37,921 bases of DNA from Acidobacteriota bacterium. Its GTDB lineage: Bacteria > Acidobacteriota > Vicinamibacteria > Vicinamibacterales > SCN-69-37. The stretch spans positions 1 through 37,921 of the forward strand of contig JABMNV010000229.1 of the NCBI GenBank assembly GCA_013203475.1, given 5' to 3'. How positions within the stretch are numbered: position 1 is the first letter of the stretch; the number at the start of each line of letters is the position of its first letter. The translations under genes were made by a program, and so were the position numbers. Shown piece after piece: positions 24,152 to 33,905 of this stretch. A model generated the notes under the pieces. That model was not told the origin of the DNA and searched no databases. It worked only from the letters and a program-made list of their open reading frames with translations.

Positions 24152-24781
24152 CTACTTCGAATAGAGCTCGACAATCAGCTGTTCCTGCACTGGCAGGTTA
24201 ATCTGTTCCCGTGTCGGCAACGAAGATACGCGGGCCGACTGCCCGGACGCTTCAATCGTCAACCACTCAGGAACACCGCGACCCTTCACTTCTTCCATGG
24301 CGTGCTTGATGGTCGCGTTTTCCACGCTGCTGGTGCGCACGCCAATCGCATCACCCTGGCGCACGCGGAACGACGGGATGTCCACCTTCTTGCCATTGAT
24401 CGTGAAGTGGCCGTGGCGCACGAGCTGACGCGCCTGAGCGCGTGAGGTCGAAAACCCCACTCGGTAAATCACGTTATCCAATCGACACTCAAGCGACTGG
24501 AGAAGCAATTCGCCGGTAATGCCCTTCTGCCGATCCGCGGCCTCGAAGTACCGCCGAAACTGGCTCTCGAGCACGCCATACGTACGCTTGACCTTCTGCT
24601 TCTCGCGCAACTGGATGCCGTAGCCGGCCACCTTCTGCCGTCGCGAGCGCGCATGCTGCCCAGGGGGCACGTTGCGCTTCTCAATGCCGCACTTTTCGGT
24701 GTAGCAACGTTCACCCTTGAGAAAGAGCTTCATGCCCTCACGCCGGCACAACCGGCAAACTGGACCGATATATCTCGCCAT
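24152..24781 (-). CDS. rpsD: 30S ribosomal protein S4 (zinc-binding form)
   Basis: The product is 209 aa. The N-terminal zinc knuckle has Cys9, Cys12, Cys26 and Cys31, so this is the C+ form. The S4 RNA-binding domain follows ([32 protein letters not shown]). S4 initiates assembly of the 16S 5' domain and in many bacteria represses its own operon. Confidence 0.98.
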   Translation of the reverse strand: MARYIGPVCRLCRREGMKLFLKGERCYTEKCGIEKRNVPPGQHARSRRQKVAGYGIQLREKQKVKRTYGVLESQFRRYFEAADRQKGITGELLLQSLECRLDNVIYRVGFSTSRAQARQLVRHGHFTINGKKVDIPSFRVRQGDAIGVRTSSVENATIKHAMEEVKGRGVPEWLTIEASGQSARVSSLPTREQINLPVQEQLIVELYSK

Positions 24782-24808
24782 CTGTCTATATCCTTCGTGT
24801 ACTAAGTG

Positions 24809-25267
24809 TCAGACGCGCCGACGTTTGGATGGCCGACAGCCGTTATGCGGAATCGGCGTGACGTCACGAATCGACTTGACGTCAATGCCCACCGTCTGAA
24901 GCGCGCGAATCGCCGACTCGCGACCGGCACCCGGTCCCTTGATCCGCACTTCGAGCGACCGTAGACCATACGTCTTGGCCACATTCCCCGCGGACATCGC
25001 GGCCTGTGTGGCGGCGAAGGGCGTGCCCTTACGCGACCCCTTGAAGCCAATACCACCGGCACTCGACCAGGCAATCACATTGCCCTCGGTGTCCGTGATG
25101 GTAATGACCGTGTTGTTGAACGACGCCTGAATATGAGCGAAGCCATGGTGCACGACGCGTTTCTCGCCGCGCTTCTTGAACGCCTTCTTGGGCCGACCGG
25201 CCTTGCCCTTGGCTTTGGGTTTGCCCGTCTCGGGCATGCTGGTGGCGTCTGCTAACGTCTTGGCCAT
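24809..25267 (-). CDS. rpsK: 30S ribosomal protein S11
   Basis: The product is 152 aa. The S11 core ([22 protein letters not shown] to [11 protein letters not shown]) is preceded by a basic N-terminal extension of about 38 residues. The start ATG lies in the junction GGAGTAGCACATG, where the Shine-Dalgarno overlaps the end of rpsM. A shorter start is not evident. Confidence 0.97.
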   Translation of the reverse strand: MAKTLADATSMPETGKPKAKGKAGRPKKAFKKRGEKRVVHHGFAHIQASFNNTVITITDTEGNVIAWSSAGGIGFKGSRKGTPFAATQAAMSAGNVAKTYGLRSLEVRIKGPGAGRESAIRALQTVGIDVKSIRDVTPIPHNGCRPSKRRRV

Positions 25268-25270
25268 GTG

Positions 25271-25645
25271 CTACTCCGTCTTCTTCCTGGCAACCGCGCC
25301 CTTGCGCGGGCCCTTGCGCGTGCGTGAATTGGTGCGGGTGCGCTGCCCCCGAGCCGGCAGATTCCGACGGTGCCTGGCGCCGCGGTAGCTCCCAATTTCC
25401 ACAAGCCGCTTAATGTTCATCGAGATCTCTTTCCGCAAGTCGCCTTCCACGCGACCCGCTTCCTCGATGACCCGGGTGATCTTCCGGACATCGTCTTCCG
25501 ACAAGTCCTTCACTCGGATGTCGCCGCTCACCTCGGCCTGGGTCAAAAGGTCGATTGCCCGCCTCCGCCCGATGCCATAGATGTACGTGAGTCCAATCTC
25601 GATCCGCTTTGTGCGCGGAAGATCGACGCCTGCAATACGTGCCAT
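25271..25645 (-). CDS. rpsM: 30S ribosomal protein S13
   Basis: The product is 124 aa, full length, from [26 protein letters not shown] to the basic tail [19 protein letters not shown]13 contacts the P-site tRNA and the large subunit at the head of the 30S subunit. Its start lies three bases beyond the rpmJ stop. Confidence 0.98.
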   Translation of the reverse strand: MARIAGVDLPRTKRIEIGLTYIYGIGRRRAIDLLTQAEVSGDIRVKDLSEDDVRKITRVIEEAGRVEGDLRKEISMNIKRLVEIGSYRGARHRRNLPARGQRTRTNSRTRKGPRKGAVARKKTE

Positions 25646-25648
25646 TTG

Positions 25649-25762
25649 TTATCCCTGACGCTGCTTGTGCTTCTGATTCGAACAAATAATACGCACGACA
25701 CCTTGCCGGCGTACCACCTTGCACTTGACACAAATTCGTTTGACCGATGCTCTAACCTTCAT
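25649..25762 (-). CDS. rpmJ: 50S ribosomal protein L36 (zinc-binding form)
   Basis: The product is 37 aa: [10 protein letters not shown], then the zinc ligands Cys11, Cys14, Cys27 and His32, ending KQRQG. This is the standard C+ L36, found here by direct translation. AGAGGC lies just upstream of the ATG. It sits in its usual place between infA and rpsM. Confidence 0.97.
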   Translation of the reverse strand: MKVRASVKRICVKCKVVRRQGVVRIICSNQKHKQRQG

Positions 25763-25808
25763 CGTCTCTGCCTCTTTCTCGACCAACCAGCCACCGGCGA
25801 ACCCGTCT

Positions 25809-26081
25809 TCACGCTCGCGGCAACCGCCTTAACACCCGACCTCGTCCGCGATCCCGTGGGGCTAATTCCACCAACACACGATCTCCGACGAGCAAGCGAA
25901 TGAAGTTGACTCGCGGACCCGAGGCTGCATGCGCCTGCACCTCACGTCCCCCGCTATTTCGTCCGCCATCAATCGCCACTCGATACAATGCCTGCGGCAA
26001 CACCGCCAGCACAGTACCCTCAATCTCCACCCCCGCGCCCCCAACCCGACCTGGCTCACCCTCAGGGTCGCCGTCGTTCAC
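25809..26081 (-). CDS. infA: Divergent translation initiation factor IF-1
   Basis: The product is 90 aa from a GTG that overlaps the map stop as GTGA. The OB-fold pattern of IF-1 is recognisable: [21 protein letters not shown], then [27 protein letters not shown] and RGRVLRR. Compared with the usual 72-residue protein it has a Gly/Glu-rich N-terminal extension of about 17 residues, an insertion of about 6-7 residues (GRNSGG) in the loop before the VQAH strand, and substitutions in the usual SGKMR stretch. The position between map and rpmJ is the canonical infA site. Confidence 0.85.
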   Translation of the reverse strand: MNDGDPEGEPGRVGGAGVEIEGTVLAVLPQALYRVAIDGGRNSGGREVQAHAASGPRVNFIRLLVGDRVLVELAPRDRGRGRVLRRLPRA

Positions 26082-26860
26082 AGGCTCGCGGTCGTCGCCC
26101 CGGTCGACGTCGTTCTCGCCGTTAGAATCAACGGCCCATCCGCACCCACGGCTACCGTATGCTCGAAGTGCGCCGCCAGACTGCCGTCCTTCGTCACGGC
26201 CGTCCAGCCATCACCAAGCACACGCACTTCAGGACGCCCCATCGCCACCATCGGCTCAATGGCCAACACCATGCCCTCAGCCAGCTTCGCTCCGCGTCCG
26301 GGCTTGCCGTAGTTCGGAATCTGCGGCTCTTCGTGCAACTGCTCGCCAATTCCGTGTCCGACAAACTCCCGAACGACCGAAAACCCGTGAGCCTCGACCC
26401 ACTGCTGCACCGCATGTCCAATGTCAGACACCCGGCCGCCCACCTTCACCTGGCTGATACCGCGCGCCAACGATTCGCGTGTGACCGCCAGCAATTCCTG
26501 CGTCCGCGCCGGCACATCCCCGACAGCGACGGTGACCGCTGAATCACCGTAAAACCCGTCGAGCTTCACGCCGATGTCGATCGACACGATGTCGCCATCC
26601 ACCAACGGTCGCTTCCTCGACGGAATCCCATGCACGACCTCCGAATTCACCGACGTGCACAACGTGGCCGGAAAACCCCTGTATCCCTTGAACGCCGGCA
26701 CCGCGCCCCCGTCCCGCACAAGGCCCTCAGCCATCGTGTCGAGTTCGGCGGTCGTCATCCCCGGGACCACAGCCCCCTCGAGCGCCACCAATATCTGCGC
26801 GACCAACCGATTCGCAGCTCGCATGCGCTCGATTTCCGGAGCCGATCGGCAGACGATCAC
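26078..26860 (-). CDS. map: Methionine aminopeptidase type I
   Basis: The product is 260 aa from the GTG at 26860-26858 with GGAG upstream. The five metal ligands are visible: Asp95 and Asp106 (SIDIG, GDSA), His169 (VGHGIG), Glu202 (AIEPM) and Glu233 (FEHT). His78 in VHGIP is also conserved. It removes the initiator methionine from nascent proteins. The frame is open to 27049, but this would overlap adk without adding homology. Confidence 0.96.
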   Translation of the reverse strand: MIVCRSAPEIERMRAANRLVAQILVALEGAVVPGMTTAELDTMAEGLVRDGGAVPAFKGYRGFPATLCTSVNSEVVHGIPSRKRPLVDGDIVSIDIGVKLDGFYGDSAVTVAVGDVPARTQELLAVTRESLARGISQVKVGGRVSDIGHAVQQWVEAHGFSVVREFVGHGIGEQLHEEPQIPNYGKPGRGAKLAEGMVLAIEPMVAMGRPEVRVLGDGWTAVTKDGSLAAHFEHTVAVGADGPLILTARTTSTGATTASL

Positions 26861-26876
26861 GAGCGCGCTCCGAGTC

Positions 26877-27515
26877 TCACCGAGTGCCCCCAAGCACTGA
26901 CGCCACGGCCGCCGATAAATCGGCGGCGACACTGCCCTCAGTCTGGTCGCCGTCCACCGACCGGAACGTGTTCCGGCTCTCGTAGTAGTCGACAATGGGC
27001 TGCGTCGTCCTGCCGTATAGGGCGAGGCGCTGACGTACGACCACTTCATGGTCGTCGGTACGCGTAATCAGAGATCCGCCGCACTTGGCGCACACCGTGG
27101 TCCCCGGCGGAGCCGTCCACCCACACGTGCCACAAATCTTGCGAATCTGCAGCCGCTTGACGAGCACATCCTCGGGGACTTCAATATCCACCACCACCAG
27201 AGGTGCGGTGCGATCAATCAGCCCATCGAGCGCCATTGCCTGTGGCACTGTCCGCGGAAACCCCTCGAGCACGAATCCGGCTCCAACGTCCGGCCGACTC
27301 AGGCGCTCGGTCACGATCCCGGTCATGATGTCGTCGCCCACCAGGCCGCCGGCGTCCATGACCTCACGAGCGGCCCGCCCCATCTCCGAGCCGGCCAGTA
27401 CGGTCTCACGGAGGATATCACCGGTCGATATTCGCGGAATTCCGTGCGCCCGCGCGAACCGCTCCGCCTGGGTGCCCTTGCCGGCTCCCGGCGGCCCCAG
27501 CATCACGAGCCGCAC
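26877..27515 (-). CDS. adk: Adenylate kinase with zinc-type LID
   Basis: The product is 212 aa from the GTG at 27515-27513. The P-loop is GPPGAGKGT (7-15), and the NMP-binding region is RISTGDILRE. The LID contains four cysteines at 128, 131, 142 and 145 (CGTC, CAKC), typical of zinc-stabilised adenylate kinases. The usual DGFPRT motif reads EGFPRT here, a conservative change. It interconverts ATP, ADP and AMP. It lies between secY and map as usual. Confidence 0.97.
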   Translation of the reverse strand: MRLVMLGPPGAGKGTQAERFARAHGIPRISTGDILRETVLAGSEMGRAAREVMDAGGLVGDDIMTGIVTERLSRPDVGAGFVLEGFPRTVPQAMALDGLIDRTAPLVVVDIEVPEDVLVKRLQIRKICGTCGWTAPPGTTVCAKCGGSLITRTDDHEVVVRQRLALYGRTTQPIVDYYESRNTFRSVDGDQTEGSVAADLSAAVASVLGGTR

Positions 27516-27538
27516 CGCGCTGTTACTTCCGAGAAGGC

Positions 27539-28924
27539 TCACCCTCGTCGACCTCGGATCCGCGACTTCTTCATGAAGCCGTCGTAGTGCCTCATGATCA
27601 GCTGAGATTCCACTTGCTGCACGGTGTCCATCGCCACGCCGACGATGATCAGCAGCGATGTGCCCCCGAAATAGAACTGCACATTCATGCCGTTCGTGAT
27701 CCATCCAGGAACGATCGCGTCCAGCTGTTCACCGATAAACGGAATAGGCTCAACCTTGAACCCTGTCAACAAGAACTCCGGCAACAGGGCGACGAGGGCG
27801 AGATACACCGCGCCAGCCAGCGTGATCCGAGCCAGGATGGCGTCGATGTATTCTGCCGTGCGTTTGCCCGGACGAATACCGGGCACAAACCCGCCGTACT
27901 TCCGCATGTTCTCGGCGACGTCATCAGGATTGAAGATGATCGCGGTGTAGAAGTACGCGAAGAAAATAATCATCGTCACGTACATCAGGTTGTAGAGGGG
28001 ATACCCCATCGACAACTGCGTGACAACTGACTGCGCCCACCCATTCTGCGCAAACATCGGCGCAATCGTTGCCGGAAACGCCAGAATCGACGACGCAAAG
28101 ATGACCGGCATGACGCCGCCCGTGTTCACCTTCAGCGGAATATGGGTGCTCGCGCCGCCATACATGCGTCGGCCCACCATGCGACGCGCGTACTGAACGG
28201 TCACCTTTCGATGCGCCCGTTCCACGAACACGATCACGGCCACCACCGACACCATCATGATCACAAGCGCGATGAGCCGGAACAGCCCCATTTCACCGGT
28301 ATTCAACTGCAGCAACGTTCCAGCCACGGCGCTGGGAAGTCCGACGACAATCCCGGCGAAGATCAGCAGCGACATCCCGTTCCCGATGCCTCGCTCGGTG
28401 ATCTGTTCACCGAGCCACATCACAAATACCGACCCGGTGGTCAGCGTCATGATGGTCATCAGACGGAACGCCCACCCAGGATTAAACACCAGCGGGAGAC
28501 CGCCGGTCATGTTCGTGTTGCTCTCGAGGAAGAAGGCGATGCCCAGCGCCTGCACGATACTGAGACCGATCGTGCCATAGCGGGTGTACTGGGTAATCTT
28601 CTTGCGGCCCAGGTCGCCCTCCTTCGAGAGGCGCTCGAGGTACGGCCAGACCACCGTCAATAGCTGCAAGATAATCGACGCACTGATGTACGGCATGATG
28701 CCAAGCGCGAAGATCGTCATCTGCGACAGGTTGTTCCCCGAGAACATGTCGTAGAGGCCGAACATCGTGCCCTGCGCGCGCGCGGCCAGTTCCGCCAGCG
28801 CGGCCGTATTCACCCCAGGGGTCGGAATCTTGCTGCCGAGCCGGTAGACGGCCAGCAAGCCAAAGGTGAACATCACCCGCTTGCGCAGCTCCGGAATGGC
28901 AAAAAGGTTCTTAAGGCTATCCAT
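27539..28924 (-). CDS. secY: Preprotein translocase subunit SecY
   Basis: The product is 461 aa with ten predicted transmembrane segments. Recognisable stretches are the N-terminus NLFAIPELRKRVMFTFGLLAVYRLG, GLSIVQALGI, the plug/pore region and the cytoplasmic loop with VRPGKRT-like text (IRPGKRTAEYID). It forms the Sec channel that exports pilins, the DsbA domain and the outer-membrane proteins seen in this window. It starts four bases after the rplO stop. Confidence 0.98.
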   Translation of the reverse strand: MDSLKNLFAIPELRKRVMFTFGLLAVYRLGSKIPTPGVNTAALAELAARAQGTMFGLYDMFSGNNLSQMTIFALGIMPYISASIILQLLTVVWPYLERLSKEGDLGRKKITQYTRYGTIGLSIVQALGIAFFLESNTNMTGGLPLVFNPGWAFRLMTIMTLTTGSVFVMWLGEQITERGIGNGMSLLIFAGIVVGLPSAVAGTLLQLNTGEMGLFRLIALVIMMVSVVAVIVFVERAHRKVTVQYARRMVGRRMYGGASTHIPLKVNTGGVMPVIFASSILAFPATIAPMFAQNGWAQSVVTQLSMGYPLYNLMYVTMIIFFAYFYTAIIFNPDDVAENMRKYGGFVPGIRPGKRTAEYIDAILARITLAGAVYLALVALLPEFLLTGFKVEPIPFIGEQLDAIVPGWITNGMNVQFYFGGTSLLIIVGVAMDTVQQVESQLIMRHYDGFMKKSRIRGRRG

Positions 28925-28927
28925 AAT

Positions 28928-29377
28928 TTATTTTGCGATCACTTCAGCCACGCCACCGGCAGCAGCAATTTTCTGCGCCGCCGTGCCGCTAAACTTGTGC
29001 GCCCGCACTGTCAATTTCTTCGTGACGTCACCGCGGCCAAGCACCTTAATTCGAGCCCGCTTCTCGCGCACCAAACCACGCTCCCGCAACACTTCCGGCG
29101 TCACGTCCGACCCGTCGTCAAAGACTTCGGCCAACGTGTCCAGATTCACAATGGCGTATTCCACGCGGAAGGGGTTGGTGAACCCACGCTTGGGCACCCG
29201 CCGATGCAGCGGCATCTGGCCACCTTCAAACCCACGTTTGAAGCTAAAACCCGACCGGGACTGCGCGCCCTTGTGGCCGCGGCCAGCCGTCTTGCCTGTG
29301 CCAGAACCATGACCGCGTCCGAGGCGCGTCTTGCTGTGTTTGGCGCCCTTGGGAGGACGCAGATTATTCAGAGACAT
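28928..29377 (-). CDS. rplO: 50S ribosomal protein L15
   Basis: The product is 149 aa. The Gly-rich N-terminus ([21 protein letters not shown]) and [17 protein letters not shown] are diagnostic. It is a late-assembly protein in the centre of the large subunit. Normal length. Confidence 0.98.
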   Translation of the reverse strand: MSLNNLRPPKGAKHSKTRLGRGHGSGTGKTAGRGHKGAQSRSGFSFKRGFEGGQMPLHRRVPKRGFTNPFRVEYAIVNLDTLAEVFDDGSDVTPEVLRERGLVREKRARIKVLGRGDVTKKLTVRAHKFSGTAAQKIAAAGGVAEVIAK

Positions 29378-29380
29378 TCG

Positions 29381-29569
29381 TTACTCCTTGACGCTTTCTT
29401 CGACCTGTATCAAATGCCGAACCTTGAGCAGCATGCCGCGCATCGACGGGGTATCTTCCACCTCGACCGTGTGCCGAATCCGCCGCAGCCCCAGCGAACG
29501 CAGGACCGTAGCCTGGGCCCTGTCAAAGCCAATCGCACTCTTTAACTGCGTCACTTTCAACCGCGTCAT
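29381..29569 (-). CDS. rpmD: 50S ribosomal protein L30
   Basis: The product is 62 aa from the ATG at 29569-29567; a GTG immediately before it could add one residue. The core [46 protein letters not shown] is a complete L30. It lies between rpsE and rplO. Confidence 0.96.
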   Translation of the reverse strand: MTRLKVTQLKSAIGFDRAQATVLRSLGLRRIRHTVEVEDTPSMRGMLLKVRHLIQVEESVKE

Positions 29570-29572
29570 CAC

Positions 29573-30085
29573 TTACGCTCCCACCAAATCTTCGAGCTCT
29601 TTACCGCGCAGCCGCGCCACCGTCGCTGGATCCCTCAGTGCACCCAGGGCGGCAAACGTCGCCCGTACCACATTGTGTGCATTGGGCGAGCCCAGCGATT
29701 TGGTCACCACGTTGTGAATGCCCGCCGCTTCCACCACGGCGCGCACCGCGCCTCCGGCAATGATGCCCGTGCCATCCTGCGCGGGTTTGAGCATCACGGA
29801 ACCGGCACCAAAATTCCCAATGATGGGATGCGGAATCGATGACGCCGTCATTGGCACACGAATCAACGCCTTCTTGGCGGCCTCAATGGCCTTCTTGATC
29901 GCGGACGGCACTTCCTTGGCCTTCCCAATCCCGAACCCCACCACGCCAGCGCCGTCACCGACGACCACCAACGCGCTAAAGCTCATGTTCTTGCCGCCTT
30001 TGACGACCTTCGTCACACGGCTGATGCTGATGACGTTGTCCTTCAGGTCCATCTGGGACCCGTCAATTTTTTCGCGAAATTCCAT
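29573..30085 (-). CDS. rpsE: 30S ribosomal protein S5
   Basis: The product is 170 aa. The double-stranded RNA-binding domain ([33 protein letters not shown]) and the C-terminal domain ([22 protein letters not shown]) are both complete. S5 is involved in decoding accuracy. The gene begins with [11 protein letters not shown]. Confidence 0.98.
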   Translation of the reverse strand: MEFREKIDGSQMDLKDNVISISRVTKVVKGGKNMSFSALVVVGDGAGVVGFGIGKAKEVPSAIKKAIEAAKKALIRVPMTASSIPHPIIGNFGAGSVMLKPAQDGTGIIAGGAVRAVVEAAGIHNVVTKSLGSPNAHNVVRATFAALGALRDPATVARLRGKELEDLVGA

Positions 30086-30105
30086 ATGTGCTCTCAGTCC
30101 CCGGC

Positions 30106-30480
30106 CTAAAACTCGATGCCCGCTGCCCGGGCGGCATCAGCGACCGCACGCACGCGCCCGTGATACAGATATCCACCTCGGTCAAACACCACTCGGGTGA
30201 TGCCTTTTTCTTTCAGGCGCTCCGCGATAATCCGCCCAATCGCTTCAGCACCAGCCCTGTTCCCACCGCGCACGTCGCCCGTGAACGTCGCCGTCAGGCC
30301 AGGTTCGGTCGTTGCCGCGGCAGCCAACGTCTGGCTGGCCTGGTCGTCAAACACCTGCGCATAGATGTGGGACACCGATCGGAACACCGCCAGACGCGGA
30401 CGTTCAGCCGTGCCGGTAATCCGCTTACGCTGGCGCAGTCGAATGCGCTCGCGACGATCTTTCTTGGTTCGAATCTTCAT
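30106..30480 (-). CDS. rplR: 50S ribosomal protein L18
   Basis: The product is 124 aa. [20 protein letters not shown] and the end [26 protein letters not shown] are characteristic. L18 helps bind 5S rRNA with L5. Confidence 0.98.
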   Translation of the reverse strand: MKIRTKKDRRERIRLRQRKRITGTAERPRLAVFRSVSHIYAQVFDDQASQTLAAAATTEPGLTATFTGDVRGGNRAGAEAIGRIIAERLKEKGITRVVFDRGGYLYHGRVRAVADAARAAGIEF

Positions 30481-30514
30481 AATTACGCCCCGGTTTCTTC
30501 AGGCCAACAGTGCG

Positions 30515-31051
30515 CTACGCGCCTGTTTTGCCAACCTTCTTCTTCAGCACTTCGCCCATGTACCGAACGCCCTTCTGCTTGTACGGGTCGGGCTTACGCA
30601 GTCGGCGAATATTCGCCGCCGCCTGCCCCACCAACTGGCAGTCCACGCCCGTCACCGTGATGTGTGTCTGTTTGTCGACCGCCACATCAATGCCCTTCGG
30701 CACGTCGAAAATCACCGGATGCGAATACCCGAGCGCAAAGATGACCTGGGTGCCCTTGAGTTCCGCGCGATACCCGACCCCCACGATGTCCAGTTCACGC
30801 TTGAATCCTTCAGACACCCCCGTCACCGCGTTCGCCATCAAGCTGCGGGCCAAACCATGGAACTTGCCGAGCGCCTTATCGTCGCTTTCTGGCACGGCCA
30901 CGAGCTCGGTGCCCTGTTGCTCAAAACGAATCCCAGGCGGCACCAACTGCGAGAGTGTCCCCTTCGGTCCTTTGACCTCGACGAGGTCGGTCCCCACCTT
31001 GATGGTGACGCCCGCGGGCAGTGGTATCGGTTTCTTCCCAATTCGAGACAT
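30515..31051 (-). CDS. rplF: 50S ribosomal protein L6
   Basis: The product is 178 aa from the ATG at 31051 ([15 protein letters not shown]), with GGTGAG upstream. An in-frame start five codons earlier is less likely because it lies inside that ribosome binding site and rpsH. The C-terminal motif [16 protein letters not shown] is complete. Confidence 0.97.
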   Translation of the reverse strand: MSRIGKKPIPLPAGVTIKVGTDLVEVKGPKGTLSQLVPPGIRFEQQGTELVAVPESDDKALGKFHGLARSLMANAVTGVSEGFKRELDIVGVGYRAELKGTQVIFALGYSHPVIFDVPKGIDVAVDKQTHITVTGVDCQLVGQAAANIRRLRKPDPYKQKGVRYMGEVLKKKVGKTGA

Positions 31052-31059
31052 ATGCATTC

Positions 31060-31458
31060 TCACCAAATATTGCAGAGTACTTCGCCGCCGACGCCCGCCT
31101 TCACAGCGTCGCGGCCCGTCATGACGCCATGCGAGGTGGTGAGAATGCTGGTCCCAAGACCCGCCATCACCTTCGGCACATCATTGCGGCCGAAATACAC
31201 ACGGCGACCCGGGCGACTCACCCGGCTGATTCCCGTGATGACCGTCTCGCCGCGAGGGCCATACTTGAGAAAGATGCGGATAAACCCGCCGATTTCCTCG
31301 GCAGGCTCCATCATCTTGAAACCATGGATATACCCTTCGCGCTCAAGAATGCGCGCAATCTCGGCCTTCAAGGTGGAGGTCGGCACGTCCACGCGCGCAT
31401 GGCGCGAGCGTACGGCGTTCCTGAGCCTGGTCAGCATGTCTGCGATCGGATCGGTCAT
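31060..31458 (-). CDS. rpsH: 30S ribosomal protein S8
   Basis: The product is 132 aa, from [15 protein letters not shown] to the signature [27 protein letters not shown]8 binds the central domain of 16S rRNA and in many bacteria regulates the spc operon. Normal length. Confidence 0.98.
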   Translation of the reverse strand: MTDPIADMLTRLRNAVRSRHARVDVPTSTLKAEIARILEREGYIHGFKMMEPAEEIGGFIRIFLKYGPRGETVITGISRVSRPGRRVYFGRNDVPKVMAGLGTSILTTSHGVMTGRDAVKAGVGGEVLCNIW

Positions 31459-31493
31459 GTCAGTCGTCCTTCAGTCTGTCGAATACTTCGAGC

Positions 31494-31679
31494 CTACCAA
31501 CTGCTCTTGATCACGCCGGCGACTTCGCCGCGCAGCGCGAGTTCACGGAAGCAGAGGCGACATAGTGCGAACTTGCGCATATACGCGCGCGGTCGGCCGC
31601 ACTTCCGGCAACGGTTCCGGCGCCGTACCTCAAACTTCAGCCCCTGGGCATCCTTGACGCATTTTGCAGTGGTGGCCAT
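31494..31679 (-). CDS. rpsN: 30S ribosomal protein S14, zinc-binding (type Z)
   Basis: The product is 61 aa, the short C+ form with zinc ligands Cys24, Cys27, Cys40 and Cys43 (CRKC, CRLC) and the C-terminus [11 protein letters not shown]-like ([11 protein letters not shown]). It lies between rplE and rpsH. Confidence 0.97.
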   Translation of the reverse strand: MATTAKCVKDAQGLKFEVRRRNRCRKCGRPRAYMRKFALCRLCFRELALRGEVAGVIKSSW

Positions 31680-31711
31680 CGATATCGTCCTGTCCTAAGT
31701 CTCGTGTCGAA

Positions 31712-32260
31712 CTAATTCTGGTTCTGGCGAAACGGCATCCCGATGAGTTGCAGCAAGCGCCGCCCCTCTTCGTTCGTTGATGCTGTTGTCACCACGGAAA
31801 TATTCATTCCACGCGATTTATCGACCTTCATGTAGTCGATTTCCGGGAAAATCAGCTGGTCTCGAAGGCCCAGCGTGTAGTTGCCGCGTCCATCAAACCC
31901 ACGCGGTGAAATACCACGGAAGTCTCGAACTCGAGGCAACGCCACGGCAATCAGCCGGTCGAGAAAGTCGTACATCCGCTGCCCACGCAGCGTCACCATC
32001 GCACCGATGGGCATGTTCTGCCGCACCTTGAACTGTGCGATCGACTTCTTGGCTTTGGTCACGGCAGCCTTCTGCCCTGTGATCTTGCCCAACTCTTCGG
32101 CACCAGTATCGACAATCTTGCCGTTTGTTGTGCCTTCGCCGAGTCCCATGTTGACCACAATCTTGCTGATCTTTGGCACGGCCATCACGTTGGTGTAGCC
32201 GAATTCCTTGGTCAACGCCGGTACGACGTCCTTGATGTAACGCTCTTTTAGGCGGCTCAT
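31712..32260 (-). CDS. rplE: 50S ribosomal protein L5
   Basis: The product is 182 aa from the ATG at 32260, which overlaps the rplX stop as [36 protein letters not shown] and [19 protein letters not shown] are diagnostic. L5 binds 5S rRNA and contacts P-site tRNA. Confidence 0.98.
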   Translation of the reverse strand: MSRLKERYIKDVVPALTKEFGYTNVMAVPKISKIVVNMGLGEGTTNGKIVDTGAEELGKITGQKAAVTKAKKSIAQFKVRQNMPIGAMVTLRGQRMYDFLDRLIAVALPRVRDFRGISPRGFDGRGNYTLGLRDQLIFPEIDYMKVDKSRGMNISVVTTASTNEEGRRLLQLIGMPFRQNQN

Positions 32261-32577
32261 TTGTCCACCACTCCCTTGCACTTGCGGCAAATCCGCACCT
32301 TCCGACCATCTTCGAGCAACTGATGTCCAATCCGCGCCGGCTCGCCGCACTGGGGGCAGAGCACTTGCACCTTGGACGCATCCATCGTCGTCTCACGCTC
32401 GACGATGCCGCCCTTCACGTTCTTCTGAGGATTGGGCTTGGTGTGGCGCTTCATGATGTTCACGCCTTCCACCACCACGCCGTTCGTGGCGGGCACCACT
32501 CGCAGGACCCGACCGCGCTTGCCCCTATCACGCCCGGCAATCACCAGGACGTTGTCGTTCTTCTTAAGCACCCCCAT
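32257..32577 (-). CDS. rplX: 50S ribosomal protein L24
   Basis: The product is 106 aa. The KOW motif ([20 protein letters not shown]) is followed by [14 protein letters not shown] and a C-terminal zinc-ribbon-like pair of CxxC motifs (Cys74/77 and Cys97/100). The start overlaps the rplN stop by one base (TGATG). Confidence 0.98.
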   Translation of the reverse strand: MGVLKKNDNVLVIAGRDRGKRGRVLRVVPATNGVVVEGVNIMKRHTKPNPQKNVKGGIVERETTMDASKVQVLCPQCGEPARIGHQLLEDGRKVRICRKCKGVVDK

Positions 32578-32948
32578 CAGAGCACCTCCGGTGCCAGCGA
32601 GATGATCTTCATGAACCGGCGCTGACGTAGTTCACGCGCCACGGGGCCGAATACACGGGTGCCGACGGGCTCGCCTTCAGCGTTCACAATGACTGCCGCA
32701 TTCCGGTCGAACCGGATGTAGGACCCGTCACTGCGCCGCGTCTCTTTCTTGGTGCGGACGATGACGGCCTTCACCACCTGGCCCTTTTTCACATTCTTGG
32801 AGTCCGGCGTCGCTTCCTTGACGGACGCGGTCACGATGTCCCCGAGGCCCGCGTAGCGGCCCGTCGATCCACCGATAGGGTTGATCACGGAAATCTTGCG
32901 TGCGCCCGAATTGTCGGCCACATCGAGAATCGATTGCATTTGAATCAT
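32577..32948 (-). CDS. rplN: 50S ribosomal protein L14
   Basis: The product is 123 aa, from [19 protein letters not shown] to the end [22 protein letters not shown] is typical. The 56-nt spacer upstream to rpsQ contains nothing recognisable. Confidence 0.98.
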   Translation of the reverse strand: MIQMQSILDVADNSGARKISVINPIGGSTGRYAGLGDIVTASVKEATPDSKNVKKGQVVKAVIVRTKKETRRSDGSYIRFDRNAAVIVNAEGEPVGTRVFGPVARELRQRRFMKIISLAPEVL

Positions 32949-33004
32949 GGGTCGTGCCTCTTGGTCTTTTCCTGATACCTACAAACGGTCTGGTCTACGC
33001 CGGC

Positions 33005-33253
33005 TTACAGCCGGGCGCGTTCCACAATCCGCGTTACAACCCAGCGCTTGCTCCGACTCAGTGGCCGCGCCGCCACAATCGCCACGAGATCGCCAACCTT
33101 GGCCTCTCCCTTTTCGTCGTGCGCCATGTATCGGGTCGTGCGCTTGAGCTGTTTGCCATACCGCTCGTCGCGGACCTGACGGATGGTGGTCACCACCACC
33201 GTCTTCTGCATCTTGTCGCTGACAACCTTGCCCGTAATCTCTGCCTTCGCCAT
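33005..33253 (-). CDS. rpsQ: 30S ribosomal protein S17
   Basis: The product is 82 aa with an OB fold (GKVVSDKMQKTVVVTT, RYMAHDEKGEAKVGDLVAI, RPLSRSKRW). Its start is three bases after the rpmC stop. Confidence 0.98.
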   Translation of the reverse strand: MAKAEITGKVVSDKMQKTVVVTTIRQVRDERYGKQLKRTTRYMAHDEKGEAKVGDLVAIVAARPLSRSKRWVVTRIVERARL

Positions 33254-33255
33254 AG

Positions 33256-33462
33256 TCAGTACCTGACACCCTTCTCACGAAGCAGCGTCTGAATTCTCGC
33301 CAACTCCCGACGAATCGGCCGCATCTTGTTTGCCGACTCCGTCTGGCCCATGGACGCTTGAATTCGCGTCCGAAATGCCTGCTCTTCGAGGTCGGCTGCG
33401 CGCAGCTGCAGATCCTCAACCGACAGGACGCGAAGTTCTGCGACTTGTTCTGTCACCTTCAT
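33256..33462 (-). CDS. rpmC: 50S ribosomal protein L29
   Basis: The product is 68 aa and forms two helices ([31 protein letters not shown], then the conserved [13 protein letters not shown]). The ATG overlaps the rplP stop as ATGA. L29 lies at the tunnel exit. Confidence 0.97.
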   Translation of the reverse strand: MKVTEQVAELRVLSVEDLQLRAADLEEQAFRTRIQASMGQTESANKMRPIRRELARIQTLLREKGVRY

Positions 33463-33884
33463 GACACCTTCTCCTCGAGGAAGCGCATAGCAAACTTGGT
33501 CTTGATCGGAAGCTTTGCCTGCGCCAAGCGCATCGCGGCGCGCGCGTCGATCTCCGACACGCCCTCCATCTCAAACAGGATCCGCCCCGGCTTGACGACC
33601 GCCACCCAACCTTCAGGAGACCCCTTGCCCTTGCCCATTCGGACTTCCTGAGGCTTCTTCGTAATCGGCTTATCGGGGAACACCCGAATCCAAATCTTGC
33701 CGCCACGCTTGACGCCGCGCGTCATCGCCACACGGGCCGCTTCAATCTGACGGTCCGTCATCCAGCAGGGCTCCAGGGCCATGAGCCCAAAGTCGCCAAA
33801 CGCCACCGTGCCTCCACGGTACGCCTTGCCGCGCATCCGACCGCGCTGCTGTTTCCGATACTTGACCTTCTTTGGCATCAACAT
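33459..33884 (-). CDS. rplP: 50S ribosomal protein L16
   Basis: The product is 141 aa beginning [19 protein letters not shown], the usual L16 start. [26 protein letters not shown] is diagnostic. L16 organises the A-site region of 23S rRNA. Confidence 0.98.
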   Translation of the reverse strand: MLMPKKVKYRKQQRGRMRGKAYRGGTVAFGDFGLMALEPCWMTDRQIEAARVAMTRGVKRGGKIWIRVFPDKPITKKPQEVRMGKGKGSPEGWVAVVKPGRILFEMEGVSEIDARAAMRLAQAKLPIKTKFAMRFLEEKVS

Positions 33885-33905
33885 AACGATGTCCTCGGTC
33901 TCTCT

